From contig CAKZXL010000505.1 of assembly GCA_937883885.1 (NCBI GenBank), positions 1 to 50,938 of the forward strand: DNA of 50,938 bases. Direction: 5' to 3'. Of this stretch, positions 30,664-38,339 are shown one piece after another. Every line of letters begins with the position of its first letter. The first letter of the stretch is position 1. A program made the position numbers and the translations under genes. The notes under the pieces were generated by a model. That model was not told the origin of the DNA and made no database searches. It saw only the letters and a program-made list of their open reading frames with translations. Source of the stretch: an uncultured Aquincola sp. Its GTDB lineage: Bacteria; Pseudomonadota; Gammaproteobacteria; Burkholderiales; Burkholderiaceae.

Positions 30664-31122
30664 ATGGCTGAAATCACTTCCCGTCAAGCCGCCGCGATTG
30701 CCTCGCGCGGCAAGATGAGCCCGTCGAGCGCTGGCGTGATGCGCGTCAGCGTCATCCGCAGCCCGGCCACCGTCACCTGGGCGCAGAACGACACCTGCGG
30801 CAATCGCGACCGCATCCCGGCGGGCTCGCGCATCCTGGGCTCGTTCATCAGTTCGGCTGCCGCCGGTGCCAGCGTCACGCTGAGCGTCGGCCTGCGCGCC
30901 TGGACCGCGGACGGCTCCGGCACCGTGGTGGACGCAGCGGCGATCAACAACGCTGTGGCGGCCAGTTCGGCCATCAACGGCTTCAACGCCGGCGGTGTGC
31001 TGGTCACGTCCGGCGCCGAGTACGTGACCACGCAGGACACCGAGCCGTTCTTCACGCTGGGCGGTGCCACCCCCACCGCCAACGCCCAGGTGGTGGTGAC
31101 CGTCGTCTACATCGCCCCCTGA
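30664..31122 (+). CDS. Capsid cement/decoration protein (Bbp16-like)
   Basis: A 152-residue beta-rich protein (MRVSVIRSPATVTWAQNDTC, IPAGSRILGSFISSAAAGAS, ANAQVVVTVVYIAP) consistent with a jelly-roll cement protein such as Bbp16 of BPP-1, which staples capsomers from outside. It lies 21 bp after the capsid gene and before a strong terminator. Confidence 0.78.
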   Translation: MAEITSRQAAAIASRGKMSPSSAGVMRVSVIRSPATVTWAQNDTCGNRDRIPAGSRILGSFISSAAAGASVTLSVGLRAWTADGSGTVVDAAAINNAVAASSAINGFNAGGVLVTSGAEYVTTQDTEPFFTLGGATPTANAQVVVTVVYIAP

Positions 31123-31169
31123 TCGCAGGAGCACGGCCGGCGCTGGATGGGGATGCTGGCCGAGGCATT

Positions 31170-31204
31170 GAGAGGGGGCCCACGCGGTCCCCTCTCTTTT
31201 TTTT
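31170..31204 (+). terminator. Strong terminator after capsid and cement genes
   Basis: GAGAGGGG/CCCCTCTC perfect 8-bp stem with an 11-nt loop, followed by eight T. The best intrinsic terminator in the window. It closes the capsid unit and implies that downstream tail genes rely on read-through or another promoter. Confidence 0.92.
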
Positions 31205-31218
31205 GAGAGGCCCGCCGC

Positions 31219-31788
31219 ATGTCTTCGTCCGCCGTCTCGATTTGCTCGAATGCCCTGCTGGAGCTGGGCGACAAGCCGATCGCCTCGTTCAGCTACAGCG
31301 AGGGCGAGCGCGCCCGCACCGCTGGCAATCTGTGGCCCCAGGTGCGCGACTACCTGCTGCGCAAGCACGCATGGCCCTGCGCACGCCGCCGACTGATCCT
31401 GGCGCCCGAGAGCACCACGCCCGACTTTGACTGGGGCTACAGCTTCGCGTTGCCCGGCGACTGGCTGCGCACGCTGCAGGTCGGCAAGCGCGGCGAGCGG
31501 CTGGATTACGAGGTGGAGGGCCGGAAGATCCTGGCCAACACCAACGTGCTGCCGCTGGTGTACGTGTGGCGCAACGAAGACCCGGCACTGTGGGACACCT
31601 CGCTGTGCGATGCGGCGGCGGCCGAGATGGCGGCGCGCCTGGCCTACCCGATCACGCAGAGCGCCAGCCTGGTGCAGCTCAAGCGGCAGATCGCCGACCA
31701 GGCGCTGAAGGAAGCCAAGGCGCTGGCGGGCCAGGACAACGAGCCCGAGGATTGGGGCGACAGCCCCTTCACTGACGTGCGGTACTGA
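31219..31788 (+). CDS. Tail tubular protein A-like (T7 gp11)
   Basis: A 189-residue tail/gatekeeper protein. The start SAVSICSNALLELGDKPIAS, then ARTAGNLWPQVRDYLLRKHA and CARRRLILAPES, is the standard signature of podoviral tail tubular protein A, which attaches the tail to the portal. GAGAGG precedes the ATG. Confidence 0.88.
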   Translation: MSSSAVSICSNALLELGDKPIASFSYSEGERARTAGNLWPQVRDYLLRKHAWPCARRRLILAPESTTPDFDWGYSFALPGDWLRTLQVGKRGERLDYEVEGRKILANTNVLPLVYVWRNEDPALWDTSLCDAAAAEMAARLAYPITQSASLVQLKRQIADQALKEAKALAGQDNEPEDWGDSPFTDVRY

Positions 31789-31789
31789 C

Positions 31790-33955
31790 ATGCCGCGCCA
31801 GGACACTCTCCAGACCGGCTTTACCTCCGGTGAGCTGACCCCGCGGCTGGCTGGCCGCGTGGACGTGGCCAAGTACGCGCAGGGCGTCAAGCGCGGCCGC
31901 GACGTGGTGATCTACCAGCACGGTGGCGCCACGCGCCGGCCCGGCTCGGACCTGCTGGCCAGCACCAGGAGCGACGGCCAGGCCCGCCTGGTGCCGTTCG
32001 TGGCCAGCTCCACTGCTGCCTACATGCTCGAGTTCGGGGCGGGCTACATCCGCTTCTGGCGCAACGGCGCGCTGCTGGGTGCACCTTACGAGGTGGCCAC
32101 GCCCTACAGCATCGATCAGGTGTGGACCCTGGACTTCACGCAGGGCGCGGACACCATGTTCATCTTCCACCCAGCCCTGCAGCCCTACCGGCTGCGGCGC
32201 TTCGGTGACACGCGCTGGTCGCTGGAGGTGGCGCCCATCGACCCACTGCCGTTCGACGAGATCGGCCGGCGCCAGGCCACCGCCATCACGCTCGGTGCGA
32301 CGGGCACCGGCAGCACGTCGGCCACGGCCGGCGCCGCGGCTTTCCTGGCCGCCGACGTGGGCCGCACGATCACGCACAACGGCGGCGAAGCGACCATCAC
32401 CGCGGTGGGCAGCAGCACCGGCGCCACGGTCAACGTCACCTCGCCATTCGCCGGCGCCACACTGCCAGCCAGCGAGTGGGTGATGACCGGCAGCCCGCAG
32501 ACGGCGTGCAAGCCCTCCGACAAGGAGCCCATCGGCAAGATCACCACGCTGACGCTGACCGACGCTGGCTGGCGCAGCGACGACGTGGGCCGCTTCGTCA
32601 GCCTCAACGACGGCTTGCTGCGCATCACCGCGGTGTCATCCGACACCATCGCATCGGCCCGCATCGAGCAGGTGCTGGCCTCCGACATCGCGGCCGAGGC
32701 CAGCGCCTGGACGCTGGAATCTGCGGTGTGGAACGCGCAGGACGGCTACCCCTGCACCGGCACGCTGCACCAGCAGCGCCTGGTGGCCGGCGGCACGCCG
32801 CGCTATCCGCAGACCATCTGGGGCTCGCGCGTCGGCCTGTACCTGGACTTCCAGAAGGGCACGCTCGACGATGACGCCTACAGCCACGAGCTGGGCAGCG
32901 ACGAGATCCAGCCCATCCGCTACCTGCAGAGTGCTCGCGACCTGATGGCCATCACCTACGGCGGCTGCTGGACGCTCAGCGGCGGCATCGAAAAGCCGAT
33001 CACCGCCACCAACGTGCGGGCCATGCAGCAGAGCAACGTGGGCGCCGCCGGCTGCCGGCCCGAGCAGGTCGACAACGACCTGTTCTACGTGCAGCGCGGC
33101 AAGTCCCATCTGCGCAGCGTGTTCTACAGCGTGGAACTGGCAGGCTACGACGCCGACGAGATGAGCACGCTGAGCGAGCACCTGGTGCAGGGAGGCATCA
33201 TGGCGATGACGTTCCAGCAGAGCCCCGAGCGGGTGCTGTGGATGGTCAAGGCCGACGGCACGTTGGTGACGTTGACGCACTCGCGCAAGCAGCAGATCAG
33301 CGCTTTCGTGGCCGGCAGCATGGCCGGCGGTGGCGTCATCGAGTCCATGGCCACCATCCCCGAGGGCGGCGAGGACCAGACCTACATGGTGGTGCGCCGC
33401 ACGATCAACGGCAGCACGCGCCGCTACGTCGAGCGCATGAACTGGGCGGCCTGCCAGGACTGCCGCACGGTGCGCGCGCTGTCACCGGCCAGCGCCACCA
33501 TCACCGGGCTGACGGCTTACGCCGGCGCCAGCGTGGCGGTGGTGGCCGACGACGTGGACCTGGGTGACTTCACGGTGACGGCCGGCGGCCAGATCACGCT
33601 GCCGCGCACTGCCTCGCAGGTCACGGTCGGGTTCCGGTCCACGCCCACCATCAAACTGCTGCCCCCAGAAGTGGGCACCGGGATGGGGGCATCGTCTGGC
33701 CGGTCGGTGCACAACGGCAAAACGTCGGTGCTGTTCCAGCACACGCTGGGCTGCGAGGTCAACGGCCAGGCGCTGGGCTTCCGGCAGCTGGGCGAAGGAA
33801 TCATCGGCAACCCCATCGACCCCATTGACGGTTGGATCAACGTGTCCGACGCTGGCTGGGACATCGATGCCGGCGAAGTCGAGATCACGCAGCCGCGCTG
33901 CTACCCCTGGACCATCCTCGCGGTGGTCCGCCGCATCACCTCCAACCCCGGATGA
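31790..33955 (+). CDS. Tail tubular protein B / nozzle protein
   Basis: A 721-residue beta-rich tail protein. The N-terminus LQTGFTSGELTPRLAGRVDV, AKYAQGVKRGRDVVIYQHGG and ATRRPGSDLL is the classic start of podoviral nozzle/stabilisation proteins. Further GSRVGLYLDFQKGTLDDDAY and LRSVFYSVELAGYDADEMST segments agree. It forms the tail tip with the gene just upstream. Confidence 0.88.
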   Translation: MPRQDTLQTGFTSGELTPRLAGRVDVAKYAQGVKRGRDVVIYQHGGATRRPGSDLLASTRSDGQARLVPFVASSTAAYMLEFGAGYIRFWRNGALLGAPYEVATPYSIDQVWTLDFTQGADTMFIFHPALQPYRLRRFGDTRWSLEVAPIDPLPFDEIGRRQATAITLGATGTGSTSATAGAAAFLAADVGRTITHNGGEATITAVGSSTGATVNVTSPFAGATLPASEWVMTGSPQTACKPSDKEPIGKITTLTLTDAGWRSDDVGRFVSLNDGLLRITAVSSDTIASARIEQVLASDIAAEASAWTLESAVWNAQDGYPCTGTLHQQRLVAGGTPRYPQTIWGSRVGLYLDFQKGTLDDDAYSHELGSDEIQPIRYLQSARDLMAITYGGCWTLSGGIEKPITATNVRAMQQSNVGAAGCRPEQVDNDLFYVQRGKSHLRSVFYSVELAGYDADEMSTLSEHLVQGGIMAMTFQQSPERVLWMVKADGTLVTLTHSRKQQISAFVAGSMAGGGVIESMATIPEGGEDQTYMVVRRTINGSTRRYVERMNWAACQDCRTVRALSPASATITGLTAYAGASVAVVADDVDLGDFTVTAGGQITLPRTASQVTVGFRSTPTIKLLPPEVGTGMGASSGRSVHNGKTSVLFQHTLGCEVNGQALGFRQLGEGIIGNPIDPIDGWINVSDAGWDIDAGEVEITQPRCYPWTILAVVRRITSNPG

Positions 33956-34416
33956 TCCCCACCATGATCAGAGAAGCCATCCCCTCCGACATCCCGCGCA
34001 TGGTCGACCTGGGCCGCGTCATGCACGCCGAGAGCCCACGCTTCAGCCGCATGGCGTTCGACGGCGATCGAGCCGCGGCCACCATCGCGCGGCTGATCGA
34101 CATGCCCGAGGGCTTCGCCTGGGTCTACGAAGATGCCGACGGCCAGGTGGTGGGCGGCCTGCTGGGGCTGGTCATGCCGCAGTGGTTCAGCCACGAGCTG
34201 ACGGCCTGCGACATCGCGCTGTTCATCGAGCCCGCGCACCGCGGCAGCATGGCGGCCGTGCGGTTGGTCAACACCTACCGGGCCTGGGCGCATGACCAAG
34301 GCGTCGAGCCGGGCATGGTGCAGATCGGCATCCTCACCGGTGTGGAGGTGGAGGGCACCGAGCGCCTGCTGCAGCGCCTGGGCTGGCAGCGCGCCGGCCT
34401 GGTGATGGAGGCCTGA
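33952..34416 (+). CDS. GNAT-family N-acetyltransferase
   Basis: A 154-residue acetyl-CoA-dependent enzyme. The GNAT elements are present: IREAIPSDIPRMVDLGRVMH, the DGQVVGGLLGLVM strand pair, the LFIEPAHRGSMAAVRLVNTY coenzyme-A loop (a variant of Q/RxxGxG/A) and the C-terminal LLQRLGWQRAG. ATG 33952 overlaps the nozzle stop; ATG 33964 is an alternative start. Found within the virion gene block of related podoviruses; substrate unknown, possibly a virion or host protein. Confidence 0.85.
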   Translation: MIPTMIREAIPSDIPRMVDLGRVMHAESPRFSRMAFDGDRAAATIARLIDMPEGFAWVYEDADGQVVGGLLGLVMPQWFSHELTACDIALFIEPAHRGSMAAVRLVNTYRAWAHDQGVEPGMVQIGILTGVEVEGTERLLQRLGWQRAGLVMEA

Positions 34417-34418
34417 CC

Positions 34419-34955
34419 ATGTGCGTGCAACTTGCAAACGCCGCGATGGCGATGGGCGGCGACCTGGCCGGCGCCAACGGCGCCATCCAGCAGGGCGGCA
34501 CCATGCAGGCGCTGTCGGGCGGGCTGGGTGCGCTGGGTGACCTGGCCATGGGCGCCACGCGCGCCAAGGCTGCCCGGGCCGATGCCGCCGCTGAACGCGC
34601 CGCGGGTCAGCAGCGCGCGAGCCGCATCCGCGATGCCGGCGCTGAGACGCTGGGCGCCGCCCGCGCGCAGCTGGCCGCCAGTGGCGTCAAGGTCGGCGCC
34701 GGGTCCGCGCTGGACATCGAACGCCGCATCGTGCGCAATGTCGAGCAGGATGCAGGCGTGGCCATCCTCACCGGCGAGCGGCGGGCGCAGGCCCTGGATG
34801 CACAGGCCCGCTACAGCCAGGCCGCCGGCATCAACAGCGCGCTGGACGGCCTGGGCGGCGCGGTGGACAACTGGAAGCGCAGCCGGCGGGCCACCGAAGG
34901 CCCGGGCGGGTCCGCGCTCGATGCGTTCTGGCGCACCGGCACCACGGGGGATTGA
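34419..34955 (+). CDS. Internal virion protein (T7 gp14-like)
   Basis: A 178-residue Ala/Gly-rich helical protein with MGGDLAGANGAIQQGGTMQA, AARADAAAERAAGQQRASRI and ASGVKVGAGSALDIERRIVR. Composition, size and position at the head of two large internal-protein genes fit the small ejection protein that helps form the DNA channel across the host envelope. Confidence 0.75.
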   Translation: MCVQLANAAMAMGGDLAGANGAIQQGGTMQALSGGLGALGDLAMGATRAKAARADAAAERAAGQQRASRIRDAGAETLGAARAQLAASGVKVGAGSALDIERRIVRNVEQDAGVAILTGERRAQALDAQARYSQAAGINSALDGLGGAVDNWKRSRRATEGPGGSALDAFWRTGTTGD

Positions 34956-34958
34956 GGC

Positions 34959-37001
34959 ATGGCACGGATCGATGCAGGCGGCCAGTTCGGCCGCGACGTG
35001 GCGCCCGCCACCAACCTGGCCAGCGTGCCGACGCCGCGGGCCGCCTTCGGCTCCACGCAGTCGATGGACCAGGCCGGCCAGCAGGTGATGAACGAGGGCC
35101 TGCGGCAAGAGCGCCAGCAACTGCACGAAGCGGACATGGCGCGCAAGGCCGCCGACCGGTTACAGGCCCAAGCTCAGTTCTACACGTACAAAGACCGTCT
35201 TGACGACGCGATGAAGCAGCTTGGATCTGATATCCAGCAGGGCGCCATCGACAAGACCAAAGCTGCAAACGAGTGGAACGCCCGCTCCAAGGACATCTTG
35301 GCTGGCGCGCTCGATGGCGTTCCTGATCGGGAACGAGAGGCTGTTGGCCTCGAACTGCAGACCCATGCACAGCGCATCACCAGCAAGGTTGGTGATCTGG
35401 TTCGCGAGCGTGATCAGCAGGATGTGGTTACCGCGATCAACACGACCCTGGAATACACGCAGCGGCTGGCGGTCACGGATCCAGAGATGGCACGGTCGAT
35501 CGTGCAAAAAACGCTTGCTGCTGCCGGCCCATTCTCCGGATTGAAACCCGACCAGCTGCGCAAAGCGGAACAGGGCTGGGTCGAAGAGACGGCCTACACG
35601 CGGGCCTTCACGGCGGTCAACGCGGCCAAGAGCGACAACAAGGCGCTGTCCACGGTGGAGCAGGGCCTGGCGCAGAACACCGACCTGGACCCGCAGCGCA
35701 AGGCGGCGCTGCTGGCGCAGATCGACGGATACCGCGCCAACAACGAGGCGCGCGCCATCCGCGAAGCGCAGCGTGCCGAGATCGCCGCGCAGCGCGCACA
35801 GCGTGAGTCGTCGCAGGCCTTCAGCGTGCTGTCGAGCTGGGCGCTGTCGGGCAAGGCCGCGAACCCCGACGCCAACGCCAGCCTGGTCGCGCGGCTGACG
35901 CCGGCCGACCGCGAGGCGTACAAGGCCCTGGCCGCCGAAGTGCCGATGCGCGCCGCGGCTGCGATGCTGCCGCTGGACACGCAGCAGCAGCAGATTGACA
36001 CCCTCAAGGCACAGCGCAACCAGTTCGGCACCGATCAGCGGCTGGAGCAGGAGATCAACCGCCGCGAGCAGGTGCTGAACGATGCCCGGCGCGAGTACCA
36101 GCAAGACCCGCTGCGGGCAGCGCAAGAGCGCGGCATCCTCGACCAGCCGCTGCAGCCGCTGCGCACCGACAGCATTGACGGCTTGGTGTCAGGCATGGCC
36201 GTGCGCGTGCAGCAGGCCCAGACCACGGCCACGCGCGTGGGCCGGCCGGTGTCGCCGCTGCTGAGCGAAGAAGCCGGCCGCCTGGGCGACATGCTGAACG
36301 CCCTGGCGCCGGCCCAGCGCTCACGAAGCATCGCTTCGCTCGCCGCAGTGATGCCGCCATCCATGGCACAGGCGCTTGCCGAGCAAATGAACGACAAGGA
36401 CCGCGCGACTGCGCTGGCATTCAGCATGGCTGGAAGCCGCACCACCAACAACCGATTTGCTTCGGAGCTGCTGCTGCGCGGCGCACAGGCCAAGAAGGAC
36501 GGCACGAGCACCAAGGGCGAGAAGGAGCCGGCGCTCAAGGCTGCCCAGTGGCAGGCCAACATCGCCGCGCAGCTCGAAGGAGTGTTTCCCCAGCAGACCT
36601 TCACCGACCAGGCCCGGGATGCCGCGGTGCTGGTGGCCCACGGGATCGCGGCAGAGCAGGGTGGGGCGTTGAGCAAGGATGACCTTCAGCGTGCCGTGCG
36701 CTTGGCCATCGGTGGCTCGCTCGAGGAGGTCAACGGGCGCCGTGTCCCAATCCCGGCCGGCTTCTCGCGGGCCGATTTGGAGAAGAGGCTCCGCACTGTC
36801 TCAACGGAGGAAATCAGGGCGCAGGCGGGCCCTACGGTGCGCGCCGCAGGAGCAGAAATTCCGGTTGCCGAGTTCGTGAAACGGCTGCCGGCCGCTGAGC
36901 TGATGCCGATGAAGCCGGGGCAGTACGTGGTGCTGGCCGAAGGGCGCCCGGTGGTGTCGCCAACCGGCCGGCCGGTGGTGATTGGACTTGGGGTGCGCTG
37001 A
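34959..37001 (+). CDS. Large internal virion protein (T7 gp15-like)
   Basis: A 680-residue, mostly helical protein with long Gln/Ala/Arg coiled segments (RQERQQLHEADMARKAADRL; LKAQRNQFGTDQRLEQEINR). The position after the gp14-like gene and the size agree with the second ejection protein. The last 120 residues are more compact (IGGSLEEVNGRRVPIPAGFS ... MPMKPGQYVVLAEGRPVVSP). Its stop overlaps the next start. Confidence 0.78.
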   Translation: MARIDAGGQFGRDVAPATNLASVPTPRAAFGSTQSMDQAGQQVMNEGLRQERQQLHEADMARKAADRLQAQAQFYTYKDRLDDAMKQLGSDIQQGAIDKTKAANEWNARSKDILAGALDGVPDREREAVGLELQTHAQRITSKVGDLVRERDQQDVVTAINTTLEYTQRLAVTDPEMARSIVQKTLAAAGPFSGLKPDQLRKAEQGWVEETAYTRAFTAVNAAKSDNKALSTVEQGLAQNTDLDPQRKAALLAQIDGYRANNEARAIREAQRAEIAAQRAQRESSQAFSVLSSWALSGKAANPDANASLVARLTPADREAYKALAAEVPMRAAAAMLPLDTQQQQIDTLKAQRNQFGTDQRLEQEINRREQVLNDARREYQQDPLRAAQERGILDQPLQPLRTDSIDGLVSGMAVRVQQAQTTATRVGRPVSPLLSEEAGRLGDMLNALAPAQRSRSIASLAAVMPPSMAQALAEQMNDKDRATALAFSMAGSRTTNNRFASELLLRGAQAKKDGTSTKGEKEPALKAAQWQANIAAQLEGVFPQQTFTDQARDAAVLVAHGIAAEQGGALSKDDLQRAVRLAIGGSLEEVNGRRVPIPAGFSRADLEKRLRTVSTEEIRAQAGPTVRAAGAEIPVAEFVKRLPAAELMPMKPGQYVVLAEGRPVVSPTGRPVVIGLGVR

Positions 37002-38152
37002 TGGACTTCGACAACACGCAGGCGATCAATGAGCTGATCGCCAACCCGCCGCCGCTGAAGCCTGTGGCCACTACCCAGAAGTGGAACGCCTGGACCGCGC
37101 CACTACGGGCTGTGGCTGCCGGCGTGGCAGAAATGGCGGGCACCCTCTCTTCGGTGCAGCCGCAGATGGACGCCAACCGGCCCATGCCGGAGATCCTCCT
37201 GGAAGAGCAGCGGCGGTGGCAGCAGCGCTACGGTGACCGAACCGAGTCGCAGGTCATGCGGGACGTCGCGCGCGATCTGAGGCCCGATCCAAACACAGCT
37301 GGCGTCGCAGAGAACATCGTCTTTGGCCTGGGCCGAGGCCTGACCAAGGGTGCGCTGTACCTGGGGGCGGGTGGTCCGATCCTGGGCGCCGCCGCCTTTG
37401 GCGTTGACGAAGGCGCGACCACCATGGCTGACCTGCAACAGCAGGGCGTCGATGCCAACACCGCGCTGAAGGCAGGTGTTGCTGCTGGCGTTGGTGGCAC
37501 CGTAGGTTTGGCGCTGCCCATGGCCGGCTCTACCGTGGGGCGCACAGTCGGGCTATGGGCCGTGGGCGGTCCCGGCGCCTTCGTTGCCCAGCAGGCAGCG
37601 ACGCAGAAGATCCTGCGTGATGCCGATTACGGGCGCATCGCGGAAAGCTACGATCCGCTGGACCCGGTAGGGCTGGCTGTCGCGGCACTGGTGCCAGGCG
37701 TCTTCGCCGGCCTGCATATCAGGGGACTGCGAAGACCTGGAGAGGCCGCGCCGACGCCAGAGGCCGCCCCACCCCGCCCAGCCGTGGACCTGGATGCCGT
37801 CGACGCCGCGATGACGCACAACCTGACCGCTCAGGCAGACGCACTGGCAAAACTGCCGCCGGAAACCTTGCCGGACGATGCCCCGCTCCCAGGTCCTGTC
37901 GCAAAGCTGAAGCCTGAGCCGGAACAGGGGCTGACGCCAGAAGCGGCCCGGCCTGCCGCTGAGCAAGCCATCGACCTGCAGACCGTTTCGCCAGACTTGC
38001 CTGTGCGGGTGTCCGATGACGGGCGTCTGGTGACGGTGGACGAAGAGATGAACGCGGTGCGCCAAGACGCCCGCAACGGGTCCGACTTTGAGCTGGGCCA
38101 CGACGACGCGCCGCTGCTGCAGGTCGCGGCGGAGTGCTTTCTTACGCTGTGA
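37001..38152 (+). CDS. Internal virion protein, membrane-interacting part
   Basis: A 383-residue protein with a Gly/Ala-rich hydrophobic zone (about 110-225, GLGRGLTKGALYLGAGGPIL ... VAAGVGGTVGLALPMAGSTV) that could insert in membranes, a Pro-rich linker and the end DDAPLLQVAAECFLTL, which I recall from ends of related podoviral internal proteins. Together with the following 847-residue protein it may equal one T7 gp16-type protein split in two. Confidence 0.7.
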   Translation: MDFDNTQAINELIANPPPLKPVATTQKWNAWTAPLRAVAAGVAEMAGTLSSVQPQMDANRPMPEILLEEQRRWQQRYGDRTESQVMRDVARDLRPDPNTAGVAENIVFGLGRGLTKGALYLGAGGPILGAAAFGVDEGATTMADLQQQGVDANTALKAGVAAGVGGTVGLALPMAGSTVGRTVGLWAVGGPGAFVAQQAATQKILRDADYGRIAESYDPLDPVGLAVAALVPGVFAGLHIRGLRRPGEAAPTPEAAPPRPAVDLDAVDAAMTHNLTAQADALAKLPPETLPDDAPLPGPVAKLKPEPEQGLTPEAARPAAEQAIDLQTVSPDLPVRVSDDGRLVTVDEEMNAVRQDARNGSDFELGHDDAPLLQVAAECFLTL

Positions 38153-38339
38153 GCAAGAAAGGTAAGGCCAAGATCAGCATCAGGACACAGAGCGCCAGCA
38201 GCACACCGACGAAGAGGCCGTATTCCTTGATGGCACTGATAGCGCCCTTCATCGAATTGCCGCCTGCAAGATAGCCAAGGAATGCAATCCACAGCACCCC
38301 GACAAGGGCCGCTCCACCGAATATGAGGAATTGACGCAT
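38142..38339 (-). CDS. Opposite-strand two-span membrane protein
   Basis: A 65-residue protein on the minus strand between two virion genes: MRQFLIFGGAALVGVLWIAF..., then a short loop and a second span GVLLALCVLMLILALPFLL. Its ATG shares the CATG with the plus-strand start of the 847-residue protein, and its stop overlaps the end of the previous gene, so it fills the gap exactly. Codons look natural. It could be a lysogenic-conversion or superinfection-exclusion gene. No strong promoter was found, so the call is tentative. Confidence 0.5.
   Translation of the reverse strand: MRQFLIFGGAALVGVLWIAFLGYLAGGNSMKGAISAIKEYGLFVGVLLALCVLMLILALPFLLTA

Noticed and set aside
29755..31890. 711-codon open frame antisense to capsid and tail genes
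   Set aside because: Shadow frame caused by strong third-position GC bias of the capsid and cement genes.
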